Shown here: positions 34,601-43,985 of the stretch, in pieces
Numbering within the stretch: the stretch's first letter is position 1
Layout of the letters: each line of letters starts with the position of its first letter
From: Pseudozyma flocculosa PF-1
Taxonomy: Eukaryota > Basidiomycota > Ustilaginomycetes > Ustilaginales > Ustilaginaceae
Assembly: GCF_000417875.1 (NCBI RefSeq)
Contig: NW_006920887.1
Span: 392,511 to 450,168 of the forward strand
DNA length: 57,658 nt
Reading direction: 5' to 3'
Made by a program: the position numbers and the translations under genes
Notes under the pieces: model-generated
Seen by the model: only the letters and a program-made list of their open reading frames with translations
What the model was told of the DNA's origin: nothing
Database searches by the model: none

Positions 34601-36599
34601 TTTGTCAAGATTGGCATCGCGTGGCACACGATTGTCATCCGCGCGCTCGACCTGGTGACGGTGGTGGTGCCGCCGGCGCTGCCGGCCACCATGTCGATCG
34701 GCACGTCGTTTGCCATCAACCGGCTGCGCAAGCTCGGCATCTTCTGCATCTCGCCCAACCGTGTCATCATCGGCGGCAAGGTCAACGTGTTTTGCTTTGA
34801 CAAGACGGGCACGCTGACCGCCGACGGGCTCGACGTGCTGGGCACGCGCACCATCGACCTCAAGGCGCACCGGTTCAGCGAGCTGCACGAGACGGTCGAC
34901 GAGATGCCCGTCGGCCAGGGCCCCAAGAACGACTCGGACGCGCGCAAGATGCCGCTGCTGTACGCGCTCGCCACGTGCCACAGCCTCAAGGTGGTCGATG
35001 GCGAGGTGATTGGCGACCCGCTCGACGTCAAGATGTTTGAGTACACCGGCTGGACGCTCGACGAGGGCAAGGAGCGCTCGGCCAAGGCGACGACCAAGTC
35101 CGGCACCGCAAAGGACGGCAAGAGCAAGCTGACCGAGCGGCCGCCGGCGCTGGTCCAGACCGTCGTGCGCCCGCCCGGCGGGCAGTCGTTTGAGGTTGAG
35201 GACGCCATCAAGTCCGGGCGGCACGCCCACTTCCTCGAGCTGGGCGTGCTGCGGACCTTTGAGTTTGTCTCGTCGTTGCGCCGGATGAGCGTCATTGTCA
35301 AGCGCCTCAAGTCGCAGTCGATGGAGGTGTTTGTCAAGGGGGCGCCCGAGGTCATGTCGGACATCTGCGACCCAGACTCGTTCCCGGCCGACTACAACGA
35401 CCTGCTGTCGTACTACACCAAGCACGGCTACCGCGTCATTGCGTGCGCCGGCAAGACGATGGCGGGCATGAGCTGGATCAAGGCGCAGCGGATGCGGCGC
35501 GAGCAGGCCGAGAGCGGGCTGCGCTTCCTCGGCCTCATCATCTTTGAGAACAAGCTCAAGGAGGGCTCGGCGCCCGCCATCGAGACGCTGCGCCTCGCCA
35601 ACATCACGACCAAGATGGTGACGGGCGACAACCCGCGCACCGCCATCAGCGTGGCGCGCGAGTGCGGCATGGTAGGGCAGTCGGCGCACGTCTTTATGCC
35701 GACGTTTGTCAAGGGCTCGCAGCGCAGCCCGCAGGCCGTCATTGACTGGTCGAGCGTCGACGACGACCGCATCAAGCTCAATCCCTACAGCCTCAAGGTG
35801 AGCGCGCCGCGGTCGCCGTGCCGTGATGATCGCCTGTCGGGGCAGCGGCGCTGACTGTCACTCTCCATCTGCCTTCCCCGACTCTGGCCTGCCCTTCCCT
35901 CCTCCTCTCCGCAGCCGCTCGAGGTGGATCCGCACGTGCTGGATCTCGAGGAGTTTGACTTCCAAGACTACCAGCTTGCGCTGACGGGCGACGTGTTCCG
36001 GTGGATGATTGACTTTGCCCCCGTCGAGACGCTCCGGCGCATGCTCATCAAGGGCACGATTTTCGCGCGCATGTCGCCCGACGAGAAGCACGAGCTCATT
36101 GAGCGCTTGCAGGCGCTCGGATACAGTGAGTCGGGGCCCCCTCCCCCCTTCTACGCAGGCCCGCGCGCCCGACGTCCCCTCCTGGCGTCGAGCTCTTTGA
36201 CTGACACCGGCGACCGACATCTGCAACCCGGCCCGCCTTGCTCGGCCCCCGCACCGAACAGCGGTGGGCATGTGCGGCGACGGCGCCAACGACTGCGGCG
36301 CGCTCAAGGCGGCCGATATCGGCATCTCGCTCTCCGAGGCCGAGGCGTCGGTCGCGGCGCCTTTCACCTCGAACCAGCCCGACATTGGCTGCGTCATCGA
36401 CACGATCAAGGAGGGGCGCGCCGCGCTCGTGACGTCTTTCGGCTGCTTTTCCTACATCTGCCTCACGAGCCTGCTCCAGTTCACCTCGGTCCTCGCCCTC
36501 TACAGCTTCGGATCCAGCCTCGGCGACGCCCAGTTCATGTTTGCCGACTTTTCCGCTCTCGCCCTCAGCGTCTTTAGCGCTCGCACTGGCCCGCCCTAG
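31694..36599 (+). CDS. YPK9: P5B-type ATPase (ATP13A2/Ypk9 family), M1-M6 catalytic part, C-terminally truncated
   Basis: Exons: 31694-35797, 35915-36125, 36262-36599; 1550 aa. P5B ATPases are vacuolar/endolysosomal pumps; the animal member exports polyamines. The disordered acidic N-terminus covers about 1-470. Present are the N-terminal membrane hairpin (about 494-516), actuator [10 protein letters not shown] (about 846), P5B signature [11 protein letters not shown] in M4, DKTGTLT with Asp1036, KGAPE (about 1214), TGDNPRTA (about 1311) and [18 protein letters not shown] (1444 onward). M5 (about 1493-1520) and M6 (about 1527-1545) follow, then SARTGPP and a TAG. Normal P5B ATPases continue into M7-M10; here nothing hydrophobic follows in any frame to 37020. 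The missing part matches the separate gene at 46081-47028. The catalytic motifs are intact. See findings for the split. Confidence 0.92.
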
Positions 36600-37019
36600 T
36601 CCCCGCTCCCCGCCCTTCCCTCGCCCCCCTCATCCCGCCTTCCTCTGCTTGCTTGCTTGGTCGTCGTCTGTCGTTTCGTTGCAGTGTGTCGGCATGGACC
36701 TGGAATGGCATAAAGAGAGAGAGCCTTTCCCTCGGAAGTCCAGATTGTCGGTGTGTGGGGCGCGGGATGGCTGGCGGAATGGCTGGCTGGCTGGATGGGG
36801 TTTCGGTAGGAAGGGCGAGGGCTATGTTTTACAGGGCGTCGAGGCGGTAACGAGGAGCGAGCTGGGGACGGATCGAGGGAGGGCGAGGGACCTCTGGAGA
36901 GAGAAGATGGGGTGGGAGTGGAAGGTCGCAGTTGTGCGGTGCGTTGGTATCGATGGACAGACAGGCAGACAGAGAGAGAGAGAGGAGAGGAGAGGGAAGG
37001 GAGGGCGCGGCTCGCGGCG
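36600..37019. other. Convergent intergenic stretch after the truncated ATPase
   Basis: 420 bp between the ATPase stop and the CENP-A stop. It starts with a C/T-rich run and GCTTGCTTGCTTGG, then has TGGCTGGCTGG repeats near 36780 and (GA)n near 36970. No frame encodes the expected M7-M10 helices. A TTGCAG at about 36684 could be an acceptor but leads to no membrane sequence. Confidence 0.65.
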
Positions 37020-37700
37020 TCAGAAGCCGAGGCCGTCCCACCTGCCTCTCAACCTCCTGGCCAGCTGGATGTCGCGCTGCATAATCGTCACTCTCTTGCC
37101 GTGGATCGCGCACAGGTTGCTGTTGGTTGGTCGAGGGTCGAGGGCCGAGGGTCGAGGAGACAAGAAGAGGGAAGCAGGTACATCGTCAGCTGGAGCTCAC
37201 TTCACAGGTCCATAGGACCGGGGGGAAGATACTCACGCATCCTCAAACAGCGAGACGAGGTAGGCCTCTGTGGCCTCTTGGAGCGCGAGGATGGCCGAGC
37301 TCTGCCACCGCAGCCCGACAAACTCGCCGCCGCCCTGGTAATTGGTGATGAACGTGTTTGCAATCTCGCGCACGACGCGGGCAAAGGGCAGCTTGCGGAT
37401 CAGGAGGTCGGTCGACTTCTGGTACCGCCGGATCTCGCGCAGCGCCACGGTGCCCGGCTTGAAGCGCGGCTTCTTGCGCGTACTCGTCGATGCCGTCGAT
37501 GCGTCTCCGACGGCGGCGCCGGACGCGGGCCCACGACGCCGCGGTGCCTGGCCGCCGACCGACTTGCGGCCCGTCTGGCGCTTGCGGGCCGCGAAGGGGG
37601 TGAGCATGGCTGTGCCGCTGCCGCTGGCGCTGACGTCGCCGCCACCGCTGGAGCTGGCGATGGACGTGTCGGCCAAGGAAGGGCGACCGCGCGATGCCAT
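37020..37700 (-). CDS. CSE4: Centromeric histone H3 variant CENP-A
   Basis: Exons: 37700-37237 and 37119-37020; 187 aa. CENP-A replaces H3 in centromeric nucleosomes and seeds the kinetochore. The histone fold starts with [20 protein letters not shown] and ends [20 protein letters not shown] then RRLRG. CENP-A-type features separate it from canonical H3: an extended loop 1 ([20 protein letters not shown]) with the diagnostic Trp in LRWQSS, Gln in place of the H3 Pro in VTIMQRD, and a long divergent N-tail (about 95 residues, Ser/Gly/Arg-rich). The start at 37700 has a strong context (CCACCATGGC); an ATG-less extension upstream looks like leader. It diverges from the ADIP/Msd1-like gene. Confidence 0.95.
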
Positions 37701-38526
37701 GGTGGTGGTAAAAGTGGGTTTAGAGACGAGCGATAGGAGCCTTTCCGGAAAGGCTGCGCGAAGGCGCAGGGCAGAGAGCACAGAGGCGGGCTGGCCCGAT
37801 GGGATGAGGTCGGATGGCAGTCGCCTTGTCCGCGCGGCCGTTTCCTACAGCCTGTGAGAGGCGCTGGTCGCAGCCGGTGAATAGGCTGAGAAGGATACCT
37901 CGAAGACCAAGCCGCGGTAGGGATCCGAAGGCCAAGGATGAGGGGCGAGGGCCGAGGGCAGGAGCGGATGCGAGCCGACGACGGCGGCGGATGATGGATC
38001 GACGCAGTGAGCAGTCGCTCCGAGGCGTTTCGAGGGCAGTCCGTAGATGAGCGGCGGGCAAAGAGGGCGGTGGCGGCCGAAACTTTCGAGCGGATGGACG
38101 GAGGAAGGCGATGGAGGTCGGGATGGACGACGGTCGGTCGAGAGGCCATCACGTGGTGGCACACAGCTTCAGCGGAGGACAGGGCAGGCGCTTGACCCAC
38201 CCTGCCTGCCAGGCCTTGGCCTGCCTGGCCCGCTTCCAAGCCCAGGAGGAAAAGGCCGAGGCGCGTCGCGCGCGTCGGACGGGGCAGGTCCAACCAACAC
38301 TCCGCTCTCCGTCGGCTCCGTCGAACAAACACTGCCACCACCACCACCACCACCGCCGCCGCCGCCGAATCCGCCACGCTGCACCGACACACGTGCAGCC
38401 ATCACTCACAACGTCCGCCTTCATCTCCCTCGCCGTCGACACCGTAGCCAGCCTCCGCAGCCTACCTTGCTCGGGCCCGCACTCGCCGTCGGTATCGCCG
38501 TCGTTGACACCCTTGCCTGCTCCGCC
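37701..38526. promoter_or_regulatory. Shared divergent promoter region (CENP-A / ADIP-like)
   Basis: 826 bp between divergent start codons. It contains the GGCCTGG/CCTGCC words seen elsewhere (about 38195-38250) and a (CCA)n/(CCG)n run at about 38335-38375 close to the ADIP-like gene. No cell-cycle box could be assigned with confidence. Confidence 0.5.
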
Positions 38527-41500
38527 ATGGCAGCCCCGCCTGACCGGGCCACAGAAGATGCCGGCGGCGGCAGTGACGCACAACTGCCTGACCTATCTAC
38601 CGATACCACGTCCGCATCGATCGTCGTGCGCCCTTCGTTTGAGCAGCTCAACGCCACCCTCTTCTCGCGTGGCTACCTCCGCGCCCCGCTCAACGTCGCA
38701 GGCCTGCCCCAGCACTCGGTAGAGGCGCTCGCCGACGCCCTTCACGCCATCATCGCACAGCGCGAAGAGGATCTCGAGGTGCGCAGCGTACTCACCGCAA
38801 AGACGCGCACCCTCACCGCCTCGCTCGAGCGTGCAAAGCGCTTCCTCAAGGACGAGGGCGAAAAGTGCGCAGACAGCGAACGCAAGGCAGAGGCGGCAAA
38901 GGCCAAGGCGGCCGCCGTTCAGCACGCCCTGCAGGCAGAACAGCTCGCGCACAAGGCCACAAAGGACGCCCTCACAAAGAGCCGGAGGGAGCTTCAGCTG
39001 GTCAAGGCATCCGCGCTCCAGCACCGCGCATCCTCGGACCGCAACGTCGCCCGCGTCCGCGCACGCATCGGCGAAGTCACCGGCACCGCTCTGCGCCTGT
39101 CCGTTCCCGACTTCCGCATCGTCTCGAGCGCATTCGACGAGTCGCTGCCCGGCAGCGGCAGCGCCAAGGCGAGGGCGCCCACACTCGCAGAGGAGCAGGT
39201 CGAGGAGCTCGAGAGGAACCGCGCAGAGCTCGTCGACTACAACCGCGCCCTCAAGCGGCTGGCCACCGAGGCCATCAATGCCGTGCGCCGCGCAGACGCT
39301 GAGCTGCTCGACATGGTCGAGGCCGAAGAGCAGGACAGCCAGAAGAAGGCGACCGCCGGCGCAGGACCATCCGCGTCGTCCTCCAGCTCGGACCTCGCAT
39401 CATCGTCGTACGGCAGCGGTGGCGCCAGCCAGAGTGCCAGCAAAAAGCGCGCGTCGACGTCAGATGCGTGGCTGCAGGGCCATGGAGCGCTCTTCCAGCG
39501 CGACCTCTTCCCCGCCGCACATCCTTTGACGACAGCCGCGGCAGCAGCAGCCGTCGCCGGTGCTTCTGGTTCCAGAGCGGCGCCGGCGCACCCGGCACTG
39601 CAGGCGCTGTCCCGCGCCACCGACCATTTCGCAGACCACGTGCAGACCTTGCTGGATCTCCGCACCACGCGTCTCGTCCACGAGGCCGAGTCGCGGAAGC
39701 GCGATGCCATCGAGGCCAAGGAGAGCTCGTGGCAGGCGCAGCTGCACTCCGAGGTCAAGGCCGAGATCGAGGGCGACGCCCAATTCTCGGTAAACCGCCA
39801 CGACGCCGTACTGAGCGTCAACGGCGCGCTCACGGCCAACAAGAAGCAGGTGTGGCAAGAGGAGAAAAAGGAGCTTGAGAGGAAGCTCCTCGATACCGTC
39901 AAGAGGCTGGCGGTGGCCGAGCAGAATGTGGCGAGGAGGGAAAAGGAGCTGAGGAAGCTCGAGGAGAGCGAGAGGCGGGCCAGGCGGCTGATCGACGAGC
40001 AGCAACGGCAGCAGCAGCAGCAGCCGACCGCCAAGGAGGGCGATAAGGAAGGGGATGGCGCCAAGGCCGGCAAGGAGTCTTCTGCATCCAACATCGAGGC
40101 CGCCCGGAACGAGCTGCAGCGGGAATTCGACGAGGCCAAGGCCGAGAAGCGGCGGTACGCTAAGCTCTCCGAGACCCTTGAGCGGGATCGGGAGCAGCTC
40201 GAGAGGGCTCGGGAGAAGCTACGCGCCGAAAGGGCCGAGTCTCGAGCCATGTCGGCGGCGGCAGCAGCGGCGACGACAGCAACCCAGCTGCAGCAGGACC
40301 AGCCAGCCCCCGCTCGCAGGACGGTCTCGCGCCTGGATGCGTCGGAGATGCCGGCACGGCCTGCTGCGGCGATCGAGCGCCTGCCGCCTGTCATCGAAGG
40401 GCTTGAATTGTCGCCAGCCGCCGATGAGGGAGGCGACAAGATGGAGCTCGACGATGCACCGGCGGCGGAGGCGGTACCGGCTTTGTCTCCAAGCCATCCG
40501 GCGACGGCTGAACTCGCTGTGGCGCCGGCAGGCGAGGCACCTGGATCCGCCGTGGCGACGGGATCCAACCCTGAACTCGATGCCATCTTCGGCCGGGCTT
40601 TCTCTGCACTCGCCACGACGTCGATGTCGAGTCCGCCGTCTACGGCGAAGGCGGCAACAAGGACCCCCGTCGAGAAGCCTCGTCGCCAATCGAGTCGGCT
40701 CAGCTCGTCATCGTCCACTCCCCCGACATCGGATGTCGTCGCGGCGGAGTCGGCGGCTGTCCCGACAACCGAGAAGCGCAAGAGTCGGCGTATCTCGGAG
40801 CGTTCCGAGGACAGGCACGAGGAGGCCGCCACCGTCTCGGAGGGTTCCGAGAGGAAGCGGCGTAGGGTCGAGACGGAAAGCAGCCTCGCGGAACGGCGCA
40901 GCAGCAATAGCAGCGGCAGCACTACAGGACGCCGGTCAAGGACGGAGGTTGGCGCGCCGCCGCAACCGTCGTCGTCATCATCATCCACGGCGCCAGCAGC
41001 GCCGTCGTCCGCAGCGACAACGAGCCGGTCTACCCGCCGGCCCTCGACGCGCGAGCGACTAGAGCAAGAGCGGCCGTCATCGGGAGGGACCGAAGATCAA
41101 CGTCGCCCTGCCGCGTCTTCCAGGACGACGGCATCTTCGGCTCCGCTACCACGTCGGCCACGTCCGGCGGCCTCGTCGTCGTCGTCCTCTGCCCCGACCG
41201 CCGCTGCCGGGCCTGCACCATCCGAGGACCAACCGAGACGACCTTCCGCATCGCGCGTGACGGCCCCGACAGCTTCTAGCCTGAATCGCCGCGTCGCGTC
41301 GTCCTCGTCTGCCGCGGGCGCGACGAGGGAGAGGGAGAAGGCGCGCGGGGAGAAGAGGCTGCGCGACGAGGCGAGAGATGCGAGGGTGCTGGACAATGCC
41401 ACGAACCGCGTGTCGTCCCGGGACAAGGGGGGTCGCGGCGAGAGGGAGAGGGGAAAGGAGAGGAAGGCAGAGGTCGAGGACAAGGGCCGGACACAGGCGT

Positions 41501-41625
41501 CGTCCCGTTCTGCTGCTTCGACCGCGAGCGCGACACGCAGCCGAGCTGGCGCAGCGGCAGGGACGACGACGGCGACGGCCAGTCGGGCTAGACCGGCGAC
41601 GGCGGCGGCGGGGACGGGTCGATGA
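38527..41625 (+). CDS. ADIP/Msd1 (SSX2IP-like) coiled-coil protein, probable microtubule anchor
   Basis: Intronless, 1032 aa from the ATG at 38527 (CCGCCATGG). The N-terminal region (about residues 38-200) has the ADIP-family look: a short start FSRGYLRAPLNVAGL, a helical head with LHAIIAQREED, then a continuous Lys/Glu/Ala-rich coiled coil (LTASLERAKRFLKDEGEK onward). In fission yeast Msd1 and animal SSX2IP this family anchors microtubule minus ends at spindle poles via gamma-tubulin complexes. A second coiled coil runs about residues 345-575 with a short poly-Gln. The last 450 residues are Ser/Thr/Ala/Arg-rich and probably disordered. The family call is from pattern only, so a different coiled-coil protein remains possible. 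Confidence 0.68.
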   Translation: MAAPPDRATEDAGGGSDAQLPDLSTDTTSASIVVRPSFEQLNATLFSRGYLRAPLNVAGLPQHSVEALADALHAIIAQREEDLEVRSVLTAKTRTLTASLERAKRFLKDEGEKCADSERKAEAAKAKAAAVQHALQAEQLAHKATKDALTKSRRELQLVKASALQHRASSDRNVARVRARIGEVTGTALRLSVPDFRIVSSAFDESLPGSGSAKARAPTLAEEQVEELERNRAELVDYNRALKRLATEAINAVRRADAELLDMVEAEEQDSQKKATAGAGPSASSSSSDLASSSYGSGGASQSASKKRASTSDAWLQGHGALFQRDLFPAAHPLTTAAAAAAVAGASGSRAAPAHPALQALSRATDHFADHVQTLLDLRTTRLVHEAESRKRDAIEAKESSWQAQLHSEVKAEIEGDAQFSVNRHDAVLSVNGALTANKKQVWQEEKKELERKLLDTVKRLAVAEQNVARREKELRKLEESERRARRLIDEQQRQQQQQPTAKEGDKEGDGAKAGKESSASNIEAARNELQREFDEAKAEKRRYAKLSETLERDREQLERAREKLRAERAESRAMSAAAAAATTATQLQQDQPAPARRTVSRLDASEMPARPAAAIERLPPVIEGLELSPAADEGGDKMELDDAPAAEAVPALSPSHPATAELAVAPAGEAPGSAVATGSNPELDAIFGRAFSALATTSMSSPPSTAKAATRTPVEKPRRQSSRLSSSSSTPPTSDVVAAESAAVPTTEKRKSRRISERSEDRHEEAATVSEGSERKRRRVETESSLAERRSSNSSGSTTGRRSRTEVGAPPQPSSSSSSTAPAAPSSAATTSRSTRRPSTRERLEQERPSSGGTEDQRRPAASSRTTASSAPLPRRPRPAASSSSSSAPTAAAGPAPSEDQPRRPSASRVTAPTASSLNRRVASSSSAAGATREREKARGEKRLRDEARDARVLDNATNRVSSRDKGGRGERERGKERKAEVEDKGRTQASSRSAASTASATRSRAGAAAGTTTATASRARPATAAAGTGR

Positions 41626-41695
41626 GGGCCGAGAGGTGTAAGCCTACGCGGGGATGCACAGATGATGATGGGTATTGCAACTTTGACGAGACTGT

Positions 41696-42398
41696 CTAGA
41701 GCAGGCTCTTGACCTTTTGCCACCACTTTGCGCGCTGTCGCGCCTGCGGCTGGGGCTGCGGTTGGGCCTTGGGCTGGGGCTGAGGCTGCGGTTGGGCCTG
41801 TGCCTGGGTCTGAGTCTGGGTCTGTGTGGACTGTGCGGGGCTATCGTAGCCCTTCCAGGTGCTTGGAAAGTCAAAGACGAACAGGTCGTCGACAAAGGGC
41901 TTGACAAAGACCTGTGCGGTCGACGCAAAGGAGGGGGGAAAAGAGGGGGGAGTCGATTGCCAGATGAGCACGGGTGCGCGAATGGGCGACGGGTCGTCGG
42001 GGAAAGGGAGGAGACGAGCCATACCTTGAACTCGTCGTGAACGGGATCGGTCTCGAGGTAGTAGTCTAGGTCGGCCTGGGACTGGAAGAGGAGTACAAAG
42101 GCATGCTGTCACGTCACGGGGCGGGTCAACGGGGGGAGCGGAGATCAGAGTCCGCCTCGTTCACTTTGCTCGACCTCCTCTCCTTGCTGTGCTGGCAAGC
42201 TGGACTCACGTCAAAGTCCTTTCCGAACCCCTCGGGCGAAGTATTGACGCCTCCCTGCGCATCGACAAAGTAGGGTCGTCCCGTATCCGGATGGAGGCAG
42301 GTCGAGGGGAGGAGAAAGATGCGGCGCTGGATCTCGTCCTTCTCCTCCGGCGTCGTCGAAGCGTGGTACTTGAAGGACACTATGTGCGTTATCGTCAT
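41696..42398 (-). CDS. Dabb (stress-responsive A/B barrel) domain protein with QP/QA-repeat tail
   Basis: Exons: 42398-42210, 42105-42025, 41911-41696; 161 aa; all introns phase 0. The family pattern is clear: MTITHIVSFKYHASTTPEEK, FGKDFD followed by HAFVLLFQSQADLDYYLETD and PVHDEFK, then VFVKPFVDDLFVFDF. Dabb proteins are small dimeric ferredoxin-like barrels with varied roles; no catalytic residue can be assigned. After the domain the protein carries about 35 residues of QT, QA and QP dipeptides ending in a basic ARQRAKWWQKVKSLL, an unusual addition for a protein that is normally about 100-110 aa. Confidence 0.85.
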
Positions 42399-43234
42399 CT
42401 CGTCGTTCGTCCGTTCGGCCGATCCGTCGTGGTGGTGGTGGTTGGGAGAGAATGGAAATGAGGAAGGGCGACGGGGAGCGGCGCGGGATACATAGGGGCC
42501 CTCGGCGAGGACGGAATCGGTCCGGTCCGGTACGGTGCGGCCGGTGGGTGCTTTGACCCTCCAACCTGCCTCGATACGCACGAGAAAGAGAGAGAGCGAG
42601 ACCCTCCACCCAGCCGCCTGCTAGGCCAGGCCTGGCCATGCAGGGTCCCTCGGAAGATCTGCGTTAGTCACCGAGCGACAGACCCACGGCGGGCGCGCCC
42701 TATCTGACGTTTGCACCGTACCTCGCTCTCGCTGCGCCGCGCTCCTTGCGGGCCGCTGTCATCAGTCATCCCCTCCCTCCTCGTCCCCTACCTCCTGCCC
42801 GGCTGGCCTGCCGTACGACCAACGCGTTCCGAACATCAGTCAGAGTTGCAGATCCTTCTCTGCTTGCTTCGTTCCACCTGCCTCGCTCACCTTCCAGGCA
42901 AGCCGCGCGTGGTAGGCAGGCCAGGCAGGCTGCCGGCCTCGGTCGGCTTACATCGTCTCGTCTCGCTATGGAACCGCCTCGCCTGAATCTTGACTCTAGC
43001 GGTACCGGTACGAAGTAACCAGAAGCAAGCAAGGCTGTGCCGACGTCATCCCCATCCCGCCAGAGTCAAGACCAGCCGACCGTCTAGGCTTCGGGGAGCA
43101 CCTGATAGCGCGCCTCGGGGCCAGGACGAGTATATAACCCTCCCTCGCCCCTCCTTCCCTCTCCTCCTCCCCACCAACAATCTCGCCCCCCTCTGCCTCC
43201 ATCTCGCTCACACTCACACACAGACGCACGCACA
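42399..43234. promoter_or_regulatory. Divergent promoter region (Dabb / small hydrophilic protein)
   Basis: 836 bp. It contains GGCCAGGCCTGGCC near 42625, CAGGCAGGC near 42915, and on the right a TATA box and a long C/T-rich leader belonging to the gene at 43235. Confidence 0.55.
43131..43137 (+). promoter_or_regulatory. TATA box of the small hydrophilic protein gene
   Basis: TATATAA, 104 bp upstream of the ATG at 43235 and followed by an almost pure pyrimidine leader. This arrangement is common for strongly expressed fungal genes. Confidence 0.6.
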
Positions 43235-43778
43235 ATGTCGAACCCCTCTCAATCCGCCTCGATCTCGTCGACGGGCCAGCTGGGCGGCGGGTCGGACGGC
43301 CTGCCCTCGAAGCGCTCGGCCAACGGCAACCCGAACCAGAGCGCCTTTGGCGGCAACGCCGCCTCGGCCACTGGTCCGCAGACGTCGACGGGGCCCCAGC
43401 AGGAGGTGGCGGGCACGCTGCCCAACAACTACAGCCTGGGCAGCACCAAGGCCGACTACAAGGTGCCCACCAACACCGTCCCCAACGATACGCCCGCTGG
43501 CGCAGACGGACAGACTACCACGGGCGGCCGTGGCGGCGATACCCTGCGCGATGGACTGCAGAACCACGTGAGTCCTTCAGTGCCGACATTCGAACAGCCT
43601 CTCGGATCGATGGTTGCCTCGTCCAGGAGGTAGCTGATGTCCAAACTACTTGCCCGGCTCTGCTCGATCCAAACAGGAGGTCGAGATGCCCGCTACCAAG
43701 CCCCACCTCCAGCCCCAGTCCAACGAGACGTCCAAGCCCCCCTCGGCCGACCCCAGCCTGCTCAACGACGACAACTGA
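43235..43778 (+). CDS. Small hydrophilic, intrinsically disordered protein
   Basis: Exons: 43235-43567 and 43677-43778; 144 aa; phase 0 join. The protein is rich in Ser, Gly, Asn, Gln, Pro and Thr, with no Cys, no signal peptide and no membrane segment. It contains NNYSLGSTKADYKVPTNTV and ends LLNDDN. I do not recognise a family. Strong promoter architecture (TATA box, pyrimidine leader, CACAATGTC start context) and hydrophilic composition would suit an abundant stress- or growth-related protein, but that is inference. Confidence 0.78.
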
Positions 43779-43985
43779 GCCCTGGTCCTAGCATCGTATC
43801 CCGAGCGCAGCCCGAAACGCCAACCCCCAGCCCGCATCTGTATCTCTAGCATGTGATCCCCTCCTGTTCCTTCGAGTCGCACTCTTCGCGCCTGTCTCAT
43901 CAGTCGAATTGCAATCCCGCCCGAGCCACCGTCTACTGAACGTCTAGCTGTACCGAGCTGTACCGAAGCGCGTCCCCGCCGTCGC
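43779..43985. other. Short convergent 3' region
   Basis: 207 bp between the stops of the small hydrophilic gene and the SurE gene. It includes GCATGTGATCC and a CTGTACCGA direct repeat near 43950; no gene. Confidence 0.55.

Noticed and set aside
33092..35689. 865-codon open frame antisense to the P5B ATPase
   Set aside because: It mirrors the ATPase coding sequence; high GC at third positions leaves the opposite strand open. The product has no domain and is Arg/His/Ala/Val-biased.
39237..40988. 583-codon open frame antisense to the ADIP-like gene
   Set aside because: Ser-rich shadow of the Ala/Ser/Glu codons on the other strand; no independent start context or homology pattern.
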